Shown here piece after piece: positions 1 to 8,483 of a DNA stretch of 43,467 bases (positions are counted from its first letter, which is position 1; every line of letters begins with the position of its first letter). The stretch spans positions 1-43,467 of the forward strand of contig JANXVE010000019.1 in NCBI GenBank assembly GCA_025351825.1, written 5' to 3'. Position numbers and translations under genes: made by a program. Under the pieces are notes generated by a model that saw only the letters and a list, made by a program, of their open reading frames with translations, made no database searches and had not been told where the DNA came from. This DNA comes from Chamaesiphon sp. 341R_metabat_111. Lineage in GTDB: Bacteria; Cyanobacteriota; Cyanobacteriia; Cyanobacteriales; Chamaesiphonaceae.

Positions 1-146
1 TGACTGACGGACAAATATTTTTAAGGTAGGTTGGGTTGAGCCTCGAAACCCAACATTTCTAGGGTGTTTGAGTGTTTGTTGGGTTTCACTATCGCTCAAC
101 CCAACCTACGGTTTTTCGTTGTTTCAGGAGTTTTGTCCGTCAATCA
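1..146. repeat. MITE-like palindromic element at the left window edge
   Basis: The first 15 bases (TGACTGACGGACAAA) return as an inverted copy at 132-146 with one mismatch. Inside are two oppositely oriented copies of a GTTGGGTT...AACCCAAC repeat, at 26-55 and 77-109. The whole stretch can therefore fold on itself and has the build of a small non-autonomous element without coding capacity. The left boundary may lie outside the window. The inner unit is related to the GTTGGG repeats seen at 9898, 26279, 30288, 33718 and 35272. Confidence 0.6.
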
Positions 147-205
147 GGTCGTCAACACAGAATGCGGCACTCAAACAGAATGTTGAATTGAATTAACAAC
201 AAATA

Positions 206-1231
206 ATGCCACAATATTATAAAGATGCCTTTGCTAAAGAACATGCCAGAATTATCGGTGAAGGATTAGGAAAATTTGATGATAACCTGAGTATTTCTAC
301 CGAAACTCTGGATTTTGACGTTCTATTTATGCCTAATGCCAAATTTCTGGCTCAGGACAATAAAGATTTAGATTTATATTGTCGTTTGCTCAAAACAGAT
401 ACAGTCGTCAATCTAGAATTTTTCAGTGGTGCCTTGCGACCAGAAAATTTGCGAGAATGTCGGATTAGAACTAATCTAGACTGGGTTAAGCAAAAAAATA
501 ACTATGACAATCTCAAGAAAAAAATTGGAGCTACTAAAAATGAGTCAGAAGCTAAGAAATTAGCAGTCAAACTAACGGAACCTAAACTCAAATTCTGTTG
601 GATAATTATCGCTCTAACTAGTACAAAAACTCTAGAAAACTATCAAGCCAAGCCTCATCTAGAATGGGGTAAGGGTGTGTATTTATTTCCGACAGTCGAG
701 CGAATGGGAGCAGTAATAATTCCCGAATTAGAAAAAAGTCAAGATACTCTATGGCTGAGGACTTTAGGTAAAGAAAAGGTCTTAAAAGAAGCATTTGTCG
801 AAACAATCGAGCTGCCACCAAACTATCCTAAGCGAAATGCTATAATAGATTTAAGTCGTTCGTACTATGATTTTTTGAACGACCAGCCCGAACTACAACT
901 AAGTAATGAGGACACGATCGATATGAGAACATTAAGCGAAATTTATCAAGCCAACAGAGCGCAGTCAATTGCCTTGGAGAATGCATTAGCGGAAGCTCAA
1001 CTTCAAGCATCTGAAGCTCAACTTCAAGCATCTCAAAGTGAAGCTACAGCCCAACGTAATGTTATAAAAAACTTTCTCAGCAGAAAATTTGGGTATGAAG
1101 TATTGACGAACAGCACTACCCAAAGAATAGAACAACTATCATCCGAACAATTAGACGAATTGTTGTTTCAGTCAGCTTCTTGGAATAGCTCTACTCAACT
1201 GCAAAGTTACTTCAACTCTAATAGTATTTGA
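206..1231 (+). CDS. DUF4351-domain protein, Rpn/PD-(D/E)XK nuclease-like
   Basis: A 341-residue soluble protein. The C-terminal about 50 residues (a KFGYEV start, then IEQLSSEQLDELLF) resemble the DUF4351 tail found on cyanobacterial Rpn/YhgA-like proteins, whose N-terminal part is related to PD-(D/E)XK nucleases. A glutamine- and alanine-rich linker with two exact copies of EAQLQAS lies near residues 262-275 just before this tail, a probable coiled-coil hinge. The N-terminal half has a plausible core (DFDVLF near residue 37, then VNLEFFSG near 68) that could supply a D...E-x-F type site, but I cannot prove catalytic residues. The ATG at 206 opens the frame. A hairpin at 1280-1314 separates it from the convergent aminopeptidase gene. 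It stands alone, not in an operon. Confidence 0.6.
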   Translation: MPQYYKDAFAKEHARIIGEGLGKFDDNLSISTETLDFDVLFMPNAKFLAQDNKDLDLYCRLLKTDTVVNLEFFSGALRPENLRECRIRTNLDWVKQKNNYDNLKKKIGATKNESEAKKLAVKLTEPKLKFCWIIIALTSTKTLENYQAKPHLEWGKGVYLFPTVERMGAVIIPELEKSQDTLWLRTLGKEKVLKEAFVETIELPPNYPKRNAIIDLSRSYYDFLNDQPELQLSNEDTIDMRTLSEIYQANRAQSIALENALAEAQLQASEAQLQASQSEATAQRNVIKNFLSRKFGYEVLTNSTTQRIEQLSSEQLDELLFQSASWNSSTQLQSYFNSNSI

Positions 1232-1279
1232 ATATCCTAATATTACATTCGACCGCACTAATCTAGACTAATTAGGACA

Positions 1280-1314
1280 TAAATACCCGACTTCTTCAAG
1301 AAGTCGGGTATTTA
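1280..1314. terminator. Bidirectional hairpin terminator, ACCCGACTT family
   Basis: A 17-bp perfect stem (1280-1296 with 1298-1314) with almost no loop lies between two convergent genes. The AT-rich outer ends give T-runs in both directions. Its core (ACCCGACTTCTT) recurs in the hairpins at 14495-14530 and 41864-41896, so it is one of a dispersed set. Confidence 0.75.
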
Positions 1315-1325
1315 TTAGCGGCGAT

Positions 1326-3920
1326 TTATGTTATTGGCTGCTTGCTTTTAGCCTCCAAATTTTCTAATCGACCTTTCAATTCTTGATTGGTTTTCTTAAC
1401 TTCTTCCAACTCCTCACGCAACTGTTTTACTGCTTTGTCCGAACCAATTTTCTTCTGAACTTTTTGCACGCCTTCATCAGCCATCCGCTTGACGCGTCCG
1501 TCGGGACTTTGATTTGCTAAACCTTGCAATACACCGATCGCTTTGACGGTTTCCATTTGGCTCAGAGCATTAACTACAGATACTTGCGTCAGGAAGAAGG
1601 ACTCGCAGGAAAGTTCAGATAACTTCTCGATAATGACTGTCAGATTTGCCTCTGATTGACCTTGAGAAATCGCGCCCAGGGCACGAATTGACGGTAAACG
1701 CAGTGGTTGAGGTATGCCAGGTTTGACGTACTCTAGGACGGTATTTAGAGCTACTGGTGAATCGGTCATTTTGGCTAAACCACCGATCGCACCAGCTCGA
1801 ACTACTTCATTCCAACCAGCACGGGTATTGAGGACATTGGTAAGCAGGGTAATTACTTCTTCTTGCTTGTCTTTGAGGCTGGCGGTTGTCATCCCACCGA
1901 GGGCGCGACAGGCGGCGGCTTCGACGTAGTAGCTCTCATCACCTGCTTCGACTAATTGTTTAATTGCTGCGTAGGTTGCGGGTGTTTTAATATTACCCAA
2001 TTCATCGACGATCGCTTTGCGGACAAAGGCATCTTCATCGCCGATTTCAGCGATTAGATTAGTTGCTGAGATATCGAGTTTTATCTTAGCTAATTGTTGC
2101 GCGGCTTCGAGGCGGACAGCCCAGAATTCTTCATTTGCTAGACATTCAGTTAGGGCTGTAACGGCTTCCAGGTTGCCTTTTTTAGCGATCGCTTCTGTCG
2201 CGTAAATCCGTGAAATTGGGTCGGGATCTGACTTGAGCTGTGCTTTGAGTTCGGGTAATGGATATTCTAGGGTGACGGTTTTGAGATAGTTATTACCCAC
2301 ATCAAAACTGATGAAATCGGGCTTAGTCTCCATCGGGAAGTAGAGCACTTGTTCCTTCTCATAGATCCGAATTTTGGTGACTTTGAGATCTACTTCTTCA
2401 CCTTTGACATAACCAAAACCAATTGGAATCTTCAGATCGAATAAATCATTTGCGAGAGTGTGAATGCCTTCTTTGGCTTGGGTTTGGGTAACGGTAAGTT
2501 TTGCCAATTTACTATCGCCATCCCAACTATAAGCAACCTTATAATCTGGATGTCCACCGCGATAAACATATTGATCGAACAGGAAGGCTAAATTGCGTCC
2601 GGTAGCTTTATCGATCGCACGTAATAGATCGATGGTTTCAACCGTCTTATGAGCATTGTCCCTCACGAAAGTATGTACAAATCGATCGAATAATTCATCG
2701 CCTAATTCTGCCCGAATCATATGATAGACGCAAGCACCTTTTTCATAGAGATGCCGATCGTACAGCTCGATCGCTTCACGGTAGATATTGGTAACAATTG
2801 GGCGACGATAACGGCTGCTATCTTCACTCAGATAGCTTTGGGCTTCACCTAATAAATAATAAGCAGCTTCATCTTTATCATATTCATGTTCAGTCCAGAG
2901 TACTTCACAATAAGAAGCCATGCCTTCTTTGATCCAAGCATGTGACCAGTGCTTGATTACGACTAGATCGCCAAACCATTGATGCGCCAATTCATGTGCA
3001 ACTAAACTTTCAGTATTAAAGTTATCGATCGCTGCTCGTTCATCCAGCAAACACCGATCCATCAATAGAGTTGTCGAAGTATTTTCCATCCCACCAAAGA
3101 TGAAATCAGCGACACAAACTTGAGCATATTTAGGGAAAGGATAAGGATAGCCAAACTTCTCACTAAAGAACTCAATCATCTGGGGAGTTTTGCCCATACT
3201 CAGCCGTGCGGATGCTTCAAACCCTTTTTCCACATAGTAGGTGACGGGTTTACCCTTCCAACTATCGGCAATCTCGGCAAACCTGCCTACTGCTAATGTC
3301 ATCAAATAAGTCGGATGAATTTCCTTTTGCATCCACTGATAAACTCGATCTTCACCAAAGGTAGTTTGCTCGACTAATTCACCATTAGAAATAGCCATAA
3401 AATCCTTCGGTACCTGCACCCGAATCGCCGAAGTTGCTAGCTGTCCAGGATAGTCAAAACAGGGAAACCAAAACCGTGAATCTTCATCTTCGCCCTGCGT
3501 CCACACCTGAGTCGGCTTATCGGGATAATGTTCGTCAGGCTGGATAAAATACAACCCGCGCTGGGGATTTTTGACACCATAATGAACGATCAGATCGAGA
3601 ATTTTGCCAGCAGTTACCGCAACTTTGACAGGAATATGTAACAGCTCCCCATCATAATTAAACTCATGATCCGTACCATCGATTTCAACTCGATCGATCT
3701 TCAGATCTACCGCATCGAGCGTGAGCGATTCGATCGCATTTCGCACCGGATTGAGCCGAATCTCACAAGTCCCCGTGAAACTGCGATTGGGTATATCTAG
3801 CACCAGATCGAGACTGACATGTTCGACTTGTCCAGGCCTGTCGGGATTATAATGAGGGCGCGAACCTGGTAGTTGAAATGATTTATGTCCGTTGCTTTCA
3901 TCGAGATGGCTGTAAGGCAT
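1326..3920 (-). CDS. M1 family metallo-aminopeptidase with C-terminal HEAT-like repeats
   Basis: 864 residues. It removes N-terminal amino acids from peptides using one zinc ion. The M1 exopeptidase motif GGMEN is at residues 276-280, and the zinc site HELAHQW gives His309, Glu310 (catalytic) and His313, with the third ligand Glu332 in WIKEG at the expected 18-residue spacing. The N-terminal domain is the usual beta-saddle. From about residue 580 on, alanine-rich helical repeats (SRIYATEAIAKKG, WAVRLEAAQQLAK, VRKAIVDELGN) look like HEAT repeats, and the last 45 residues are a charged coiled coil. No signal peptide is seen, so it is probably cytoplasmic. This architecture is common in cyanobacteria. 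It is convergent with the gene upstream and divergent from the DUF433 gene. Confidence 0.9.
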   Translation of the reverse strand: MPYSHLDESNGHKSFQLPGSRPHYNPDRPGQVEHVSLDLVLDIPNRSFTGTCEIRLNPVRNAIESLTLDAVDLKIDRVEIDGTDHEFNYDGELLHIPVKVAVTAGKILDLIVHYGVKNPQRGLYFIQPDEHYPDKPTQVWTQGEDEDSRFWFPCFDYPGQLATSAIRVQVPKDFMAISNGELVEQTTFGEDRVYQWMQKEIHPTYLMTLAVGRFAEIADSWKGKPVTYYVEKGFEASARLSMGKTPQMIEFFSEKFGYPYPFPKYAQVCVADFIFGGMENTSTTLLMDRCLLDERAAIDNFNTESLVAHELAHQWFGDLVVIKHWSHAWIKEGMASYCEVLWTEHEYDKDEAAYYLLGEAQSYLSEDSSRYRRPIVTNIYREAIELYDRHLYEKGACVYHMIRAELGDELFDRFVHTFVRDNAHKTVETIDLLRAIDKATGRNLAFLFDQYVYRGGHPDYKVAYSWDGDSKLAKLTVTQTQAKEGIHTLANDLFDLKIPIGFGYVKGEEVDLKVTKIRIYEKEQVLYFPMETKPDFISFDVGNNYLKTVTLEYPLPELKAQLKSDPDPISRIYATEAIAKKGNLEAVTALTECLANEEFWAVRLEAAQQLAKIKLDISATNLIAEIGDEDAFVRKAIVDELGNIKTPATYAAIKQLVEAGDESYYVEAAACRALGGMTTASLKDKQEEVITLLTNVLNTRAGWNEVVRAGAIGGLAKMTDSPVALNTVLEYVKPGIPQPLRLPSIRALGAISQGQSEANLTVIIEKLSELSCESFFLTQVSVVNALSQMETVKAIGVLQGLANQSPDGRVKRMADEGVQKVQKKIGSDKAVKQLREELEEVKKTNQELKGRLENLEAKSKQPIT

Positions 3921-3967
3921 AATTAAAACTTATATACGATCTTGCATTCCTAAGGCTATCTTAAATT

Positions 3968-4291
3968 ATGACGTTGAAAGACTTAGAATCCCATCTACTA
4001 GCCTTGACTCCCGTTGAAAAAGAGCGCGTGATTCAATTATTAACCCATAGTTTGACGATCGACCGAGTAGATGTCGCCAAGCCGATAGAAGTTGGTGCTG
4101 GTGAAGCCCGCATCGGAAATACACAGATTGCCGTCTGGGAGCTAGTCAATGCCAAGGAGCTAGGCTGTAGTGATGCCGATCTAATTCAGATCTATCCCCA
4201 ACTTACACTCTTGGACTTAATTACTGCTTGGGAATATGCCGAGGCTAACGCTGATGAGATTTCTCGCACTCTTCAAGAAATCGATGAATGA
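3968..4291 (+). CDS. DUF433 domain protein, antitoxin-like
   Basis: 107 residues. The C-terminal two thirds match the DUF433 pattern: an ARIGNTQIAVWELV strand-helix, then LGCSDADLIQIYPQLTLLD and an ITAWEYAEAN helix. DUF433 proteins are small helix-turn-helix-like proteins often encoded next to a PIN-like DUF5615 toxin. The first 30 residues (LESHLLALTPVEKERVIQLL) resemble the N-terminal helix of short addiction-module proteins. No DUF5615 partner follows: the next 440 bases hold no convincing gene, so this copy appears to be an orphan. It is divergent from the aminopeptidase gene with a 47-base gap. Confidence 0.75.
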   Translation: MTLKDLESHLLALTPVEKERVIQLLTHSLTIDRVDVAKPIEVGAGEARIGNTQIAVWELVNAKELGCSDADLIQIYPQLTLLDLITAWEYAEANADEISRTLQEIDE

Positions 4292-4735
4292 CTAGTTGCC
4301 ATGTCCACAGCTCTCGGGGCTGTGTCAACGCTTTCACACGTCTTCCCCGATCTTCGAGTATCTCTAAGTATTAAGTCGCAACGCCAAAGCAGCAAACCTC
4401 ACTACTAAATTACAGACTCGGGCATAGTTTAAGTCTATACATATATCTCAGCAATCTGAGTGAAGAAGTCGTCGAAAGCAGGCTAATTTAAAAGATCGGC
4501 TAATACACCAATGCTATACGATCGCAACTTGTGCGATCTTAATAGCAGTTGCATTTTATACAACAAAGCTAAGTGCGATCGCAATTTGAGAATTCAGTTA
4601 AATAAGATATATCTCTAGAAAATAATTAAAAGTAGTAGCTAGTGATAGTGAAATAAATAATTATTGTAATTTGTCATTGAGGCTTGCTTCTGAGAATACC
4701 AAAATTTGCCTAATATGTGTTGTTAATAGTTTAAT
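4292..4735. other. Non-coding interval, 444 bp
   Basis: No frame with a credible start and protein-like composition was found on either strand. The stretch is AT-rich towards its right end and contains one HIP1-type octamer GCGATCGC at about 4575-4582 and a related ACGATCGC site around 4517. It separates the orphan DUF433 gene from the next hypothetical gene and may hold the latter's promoter. Confidence 0.5.
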
Positions 4736-5143
4736 ATGAAAATAGAAGAAAGAGAAGAATCTGCTCTTGGAACCAAAATAAATCTTCATTCCGCTAATAA
4801 TGAAAAATCTGTTCTTCCTAAAATCGATCCTAAACTAATAGAAGCCTATCTTGCCAAAGAGATGGCTAAGTCAGCACCAGAAAATTGCAAATTACCAGTA
4901 CATCAAATCACAATTTTTACCAATAGTGGTGTCGCCAGCAATTTTCAAAGCTTGACAATACCTCTTGTTGGTGATGAAATCACGATATACAATACAAATG
5001 GAAGAGAACAGATTTATAAAGTTATCAAGATTAGACACTGCGCTTATATTTCTGCTAACAAACTGCAAATCGGCTCCAATAGTAGTGCCATAATCTGGTG
5101 TGAATTAGTCCACAATCCAATTAAGATTGGAGTGATATTTTAG
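4736..5143 (+). CDS. Hypothetical protein, 135 aa
   Basis: I do not recognise this protein. The first 55 residues are charged and probably disordered, with a possible helix (IEAYLAKEMAKSA). Residues 60-135 alternate hydrophobic and polar positions (VHQITIFTN, LTIPLVGDEITIYN, IYKVIKIRH, AIIWCELV) as in a small beta-rich domain. There is no signal peptide or membrane segment. It is monocistronic: the neighbour downstream starts 100 bases later and is unrelated in type. The ATG at 4736 is the only early start. The frame is clean and codon use resembles the surroundings, so it is probably real. Confidence 0.5.
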   Translation: MKIEEREESALGTKINLHSANNEKSVLPKIDPKLIEAYLAKEMAKSAPENCKLPVHQITIFTNSGVASNFQSLTIPLVGDEITIYNTNGREQIYKVIKIRHCAYISANKLQIGSNSSAIIWCELVHNPIKIGVIF

Positions 5144-5243
5144 ACTGGTTCGTACTGAGACATAATTTTCGATCTCAAATTGGACAAATTTTCTGACCCT
5201 GCTAGGCTAGACTGAAATTACAAAATTTTATCTACCTTAGCTT

Positions 5244-5534
5244 ATGTCTAAACAAGCCGATCTCCGACTCCGTTCCATAGCAACGATTCGCTCATTACTG
5301 CAAACGATGATCACCCTAGCATCCGCCTCCCTGGGCTTTGTCGCTGCACTCGCGTGGAATGACGCAATTAAGGCTACTTTCAAGAAGTTTTTGGGAGAAG
5401 CAGATTCCCTCGCAGCTCTGTACACCTATGCAGTTATCGCCACCTTTGCAGCTATTTTTGTAGTTGGACTGCTAAGTTGGTTTGCTAGTAAAGTAGGCGG
5501 TAGTGCCGCAATCAGTAGGGAAGTAGACGGCTAA
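5244..5534 (+). CDS. DUF5654-like small membrane protein
   Basis: 96 residues with two predicted membrane helices, at about 21-40 (MITLASASLGFVAALAW) and 62-84 (YAVIATFAAIFVVGLLSW). The segment FVAALAWNDAIKA is characteristic of the DUF5654 family of bacterial and archaeal two-helix membrane proteins. Its role is unknown. It stands alone, with about 100 bases of non-coding DNA before it and about 155 after it, the latter containing a strong inverted repeat. The ATG at 5244 gives a polar N-terminus followed directly by the first helix, as expected. Confidence 0.7.
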   Translation: MSKQADLRLRSIATIRSLLQTMITLASASLGFVAALAWNDAIKATFKKFLGEADSLAALYTYAVIATFAAIFVVGLLSWFASKVGGSAAISREVDG

Positions 5535-5610
5535 ATTTAGTCCAACACTATAAATAGTAGTATATTATTGCTACTCTTTGAGTAAAAAACACAACAAGCG
5601 ATAGAATACT

Positions 5611-5656
5611 ATAGGAGTACTCATAAAAAGTATGATCTAGATCTGAGTACTCCTAT
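5611..5656. promoter_or_regulatory. Perfect 13-bp inverted repeat upstream of the response regulator gene
   Basis: ATAGGAGTACTCA at 5611-5623 is repeated in inverted form at 5644-5656 across a 20-base spacer. Each arm contains the self-palindrome GAGTACTC. The layout, two palindromic half-sites 33 bases apart and 35 bases before the GTG start at 5691, fits either a paired operator or a transcript hairpin. A terminator for the DUF5654 gene is less likely because no T-run follows. Confidence 0.45.
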
Positions 5657-5690
5657 TAGCTAAATTATCAAAGCTGAATAAATTAAATAA

Positions 5691-6059
5691 GTGAAGAAAA
5701 TTTTAGTTGTCGAGGATAGTCAATCTGAGCGAGATTTAATTACTCTTTATCTAGAGCAGAATAATTATCAAGTTGTCTCTACTAATAATGCCGCAGACGG
5801 TATGGAATTGGCTGCAAAAGAAAAGCCAGATATTATTATTACTGACATCACAATGGAGGGAGTTAATGGTTTTGAGTTTTGTCGGTTGTTGAAGGTTTAT
5901 CCAGATACTGAAAATATTCCGATTATTGCTTGTACGGCTCGCGATCGAGATATGGACAGGTTTTGGGGACAGAAGCAGGGCATCGACGTGTATATTACCA
6001 AGCCATATTCGCAAGTAGATCTAATTAATGCGATCGAATCTGTGATTAAGCAAGATTAA
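5691..6059 (+). CDS. Single-domain response regulator (CheY-like receiver)
   Basis: 122 residues forming only a receiver domain. Conserved residues are in place: the acidic pair Glu8-Asp9, the phospho-acceptor Asp52 in IIITDITME, the switch Thr82 and Lys104 in the TKP motif. There is no output domain, so it acts through protein contact, as PilH/PatA-N/CheY-type regulators do in cyanobacterial motility and signalling. No histidine kinase gene is near, so its partner is encoded elsewhere. The start is GTG at 5691, which places the first beta-strand (KKILVVED) at the very N-terminus. The hicA gene follows 31 bases later, but a shared function is not implied. Confidence 0.9.
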   Translation: MKKILVVEDSQSERDLITLYLEQNNYQVVSTNNAADGMELAAKEKPDIIITDITMEGVNGFEFCRLLKVYPDTENIPIIACTARDRDMDRFWGQKQGIDVYITKPYSQVDLINAIESVIKQD

Positions 6060-6090
6060 TTGACTTATATGAATTAGTTGTGATTGGGAT

Positions 6091-6342
6091 ATGGGTAAAC
6101 GAGAAAAACTAATAGATCGACTGACAAATAGCCCTCAGAATGCAACTTTTGCAGATATCCGCAATTTGTTAGAATACGAAGGGTTTTACCTCGATCGAGT
6201 TACCGATAGTCATCATGTTTATATCTATGCCGAAACTATCTTGGTGATTCCGATTCAGAACAACAAAATCGACACAATTTATGTCGAAAAAGTGTTGGAA
6301 TCGATTGAAGCAGCCGACTCAGAATTAGAGGATGATGATTAA
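6091..6342 (+). CDS. hicA: Type II toxin HicA family (mRNA interferase)
   Basis: 83 residues. HicA proteins are small dsRBD-fold ribonucleases that cleave translated mRNA, with one catalytic histidine. Here the signature appears as TDSHHVY with the fold's preceding RNLLEYEGF helix and the following VIPIQNN strand. The protein is slightly longer than typical HicA because of an acidic tail (EAADSELEDDD). The stop codon overlaps the start of the partner gene by one base (TAATG), so the two are translationally coupled, as in many hicAB loci. The divergence of the loop around the histidine leaves some doubt whether it is an active toxin. Confidence 0.8.
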   Translation: MGKREKLIDRLTNSPQNATFADIRNLLEYEGFYLDRVTDSHHVYIYAETILVIPIQNNKIDTIYVEKVLESIEAADSELEDDD

Positions 6343-6530
6343 TGAAATATCCAACCGTAACTTATCAATGTGAAAAGGGTGGCTATGTTATTGAAATCCC
6401 AGCATTGAAGGGCTGCTTGGCGCAAGGCGAAACTTTGGAGGAAGCTCTAGCCGAGTTGAAGGTTGTTACCGATTTATGGTTAGAAACTGCCAAAAAATAT
6501 GGCCAACAATTACCAGAGATCGACGAATAG
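6342..6530 (+). CDS. hicB: Antitoxin HicB family
   Basis: 62 residues with the HicB partial RNase H-like fold: YPTVTYQCEKGGYVIEIPAL, then the GCLAQGETLEEALAEL segment typical of this family. It binds and neutralises HicA. The usual C-terminal DNA-binding domain (HTH or ribbon-helix-helix) is missing, so this short form probably cannot repress its own promoter by itself. Such short HicB proteins are common in cyanobacteria. Its start overlaps the hicA stop by one base. Confidence 0.85.
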   Translation: MKYPTVTYQCEKGGYVIEIPALKGCLAQGETLEEALAELKVVTDLWLETAKKYGQQLPEIDE

Positions 6531-6595
6531 ATCTACAGGGATTGGAGTATCGAGTCCAAATTGACTAAAATAGATGTGTAGATTCACCCGTCGAT

Positions 6596-7759
6596 ATGTC
6601 TGAACCGATCGCTTCACCAACTGCTTCAGACATTAACGTAATTGACCACATTCTCGCACGAGTCCTAAATGGTGATGATATCTCTACCGCAGACGCACTC
6701 AGACTTCTAACTCAAACAGCTCCAGATATTATCGAGCGAATTCGGTTCACAGCCGATAGATTACGTCAAATCCAAGTCGGCGATACTGTCACGTATGTAA
6801 TTAATCGCAACATCAATTTCACCAATATCTGCGAACAGCACTGTAGCTTCTGTGCATTCAGGCGAGATGAAGGTGCCGAAGGTGCATTTTGGCTGAGTAC
6901 CGAAGAAATACTAGCTAAAGCCGCCGATGCGGTGGCTCTATCGGCAACGGAAATCTGTATGCAGGGCGGATTACATCCAGGTGCAAAGATTAATGGTCGA
7001 TCGTTAACCTATTATTTAGAGCTAGTCATAGCCATCAAAACGACTTTCCCCCAGCTCCATCTGCACGCTTTTTCACCCCAGGAAATCGAGTTTATCGCAC
7101 GCCAAGACGGCTTGAACTATGCAGATGTAATCCTCGCGCTGCAACAGGCTGGAGTCGGCTCGATGCCAGGAACAGCAGCCGAAGTACTAGATGATAAAGT
7201 CCGGCGAGTGATTTGTCCCGAAAAAATCGATAGCGCGACTTGGATCGAAATCGTCACTACCGCCCACCGATTGGGAATGCCGACGACTAGTACGATGTTA
7301 GCCGGACATATCGAGACACCCAGCCAGCAGATCGCTCATCTAGAGCAGTTGAAGCAGATTCAACAGCAAGCAATCGCCGCTCGATCTCCCGCCCGAATTA
7401 CCGAATTTATCGTTCTCCCCTTCGTCGGACAATCTGCGCCTGCACCCCTGCGGAGTCGTGTGGGCAGAGATCAGCCGCTTTTAGCCGATAATCTATTACT
7501 AACTGCGGTTGCGCGAATTTTCTTGGGTAGCTACATCCCCAATCATCAACCCAGTTGGGTTAAATTGGGTTTGGAAGGCGCGAAAACTGCTTTGAGGTGG
7601 GGATGTAACGATCTAGGCGGAACCCTGATGGAGGAGCACATTACCACGATGGCAGGTGCTGAAGGTGGTACGAATCAGACAGTGGCAGATTTACAGGGTG
7701 CAATTGAGGCAATTAACCGAAATTACCATCAACGCAGTACTTTGTATGAGTTAATCTAA
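6596..7759 (+). CDS. cofH: 7,8-didemethyl-8-hydroxy-5-deazariboflavin synthase subunit CofH
   Basis: 387 residues. A radical SAM enzyme that, with CofG, makes the deazaflavin chromophore F0 from tyrosine and a riboflavin precursor. The 4Fe-4S cysteines are Cys79, Cys83 and Cys86 (CEQHCSFC), followed by the CofH-typical [14 protein letters not shown] and [11 protein letters not shown]. The C-terminal part has [11 protein letters not shown] and [12 protein letters not shown], also family hallmarks. In cyanobacteria F0 serves mainly as the antenna chromophore of photolyase/cryptochrome proteins. No cofG gene lies in this window, so the two subunits are encoded apart here. Confidence 0.92.
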   Translation: MSEPIASPTASDINVIDHILARVLNGDDISTADALRLLTQTAPDIIERIRFTADRLRQIQVGDTVTYVINRNINFTNICEQHCSFCAFRRDEGAEGAFWLSTEEILAKAADAVALSATEICMQGGLHPGAKINGRSLTYYLELVIAIKTTFPQLHLHAFSPQEIEFIARQDGLNYADVILALQQAGVGSMPGTAAEVLDDKVRRVICPEKIDSATWIEIVTTAHRLGMPTTSTMLAGHIETPSQQIAHLEQLKQIQQQAIAARSPARITEFIVLPFVGQSAPAPLRSRVGRDQPLLADNLLLTAVARIFLGSYIPNHQPSWVKLGLEGAKTALRWGCNDLGGTLMEEHITTMAGAEGGTNQTVADLQGAIEAINRNYHQRSTLYELI

Positions 7760-7799
7760 AATGCGTTAAATTTGAACTAAGATTTTGAGGGTAATAAAA

Positions 7800-8336
7800 A
7801 TGGTCGATACTCTAGTCAAAAAACTTACGAAAGCAGAATTTTGGGCGATCGCTGATGCTGCCGATCTTACTTACGAACTAATTGATGGAGTTGCGGTTGT
7901 CAAGATGTCACCTAAATATTTTCATGCAAAGTCTACTCTTCACCTAGTCAGAATTCTCGATCGATGGAGTGATGGTAAAGGTAGAGTCGGCATTGAATGG
8001 GCGGTCGATCTAACTGAAACCTATAGCCCTGTGCCCGATCTAAGCTACATTTCATTCGACAGATTGCCACTTACTTGGGAAGAAAATACTGCCTGTCCAG
8101 TCGCGCCAGAGCTGGCAATTGAAATTATTTCGCCTGGACAAACATTTGGACAAATGATCCAAAAAGCGAGTATTTATCTGACTAATAATGTGTTGCGGGT
8201 GTGGATTATCGATCCGTCAACTAAGAGCCTGACTATATTTTATGCTGATGCTGCTCCGGTAACATATACAGGCGAACAGCTAATTTCCGATCCGATTTTT
8301 CCAGAACTATCGATCGTTACTAGTCAACTATTCTAA
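7800..8336 (+). CDS. Uma2 family (DUF820) PD-(D/E)XK nuclease-like protein
   Basis: 178 residues from the ATG at 7800. An in-frame TTG at 7785 would add five residues, but a TGAGGG Shine-Dalgarno-like stretch ends about nine bases before the ATG. The Uma2 core is present: YELIDGVAVVKMSP, a VPDLSYIS strand with the catalytic-type Asp, APELAIEIISP with the Glu-x-Ile of the nuclease fold, and VLRVWIIDP. Uma2 proteins are very abundant in cyanobacteria; their biological role is not settled. This is one of three in the window (also at 20000 and 35491) and they are not close copies of each other. Confidence 0.85.
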   Translation: MVDTLVKKLTKAEFWAIADAADLTYELIDGVAVVKMSPKYFHAKSTLHLVRILDRWSDGKGRVGIEWAVDLTETYSPVPDLSYISFDRLPLTWEENTACPVAPELAIEIISPGQTFGQMIQKASIYLTNNVLRVWIIDPSTKSLTIFYADAAPVTYTGEQLISDPIFPELSIVTSQLF

Positions 8337-8483
8337 TTAATTAGCAATAATTTTTAGGCGGATAGTGCTGAGTCACCAACCACCCGCTCGATCGTAAGAC
8401 AATGTAAAGAGTAGAAACCCCCTATGCTCGATCGACCAAATCGCCGATAATGCTGTGATATCGATCGAGTGGTGTTAGAGCTA

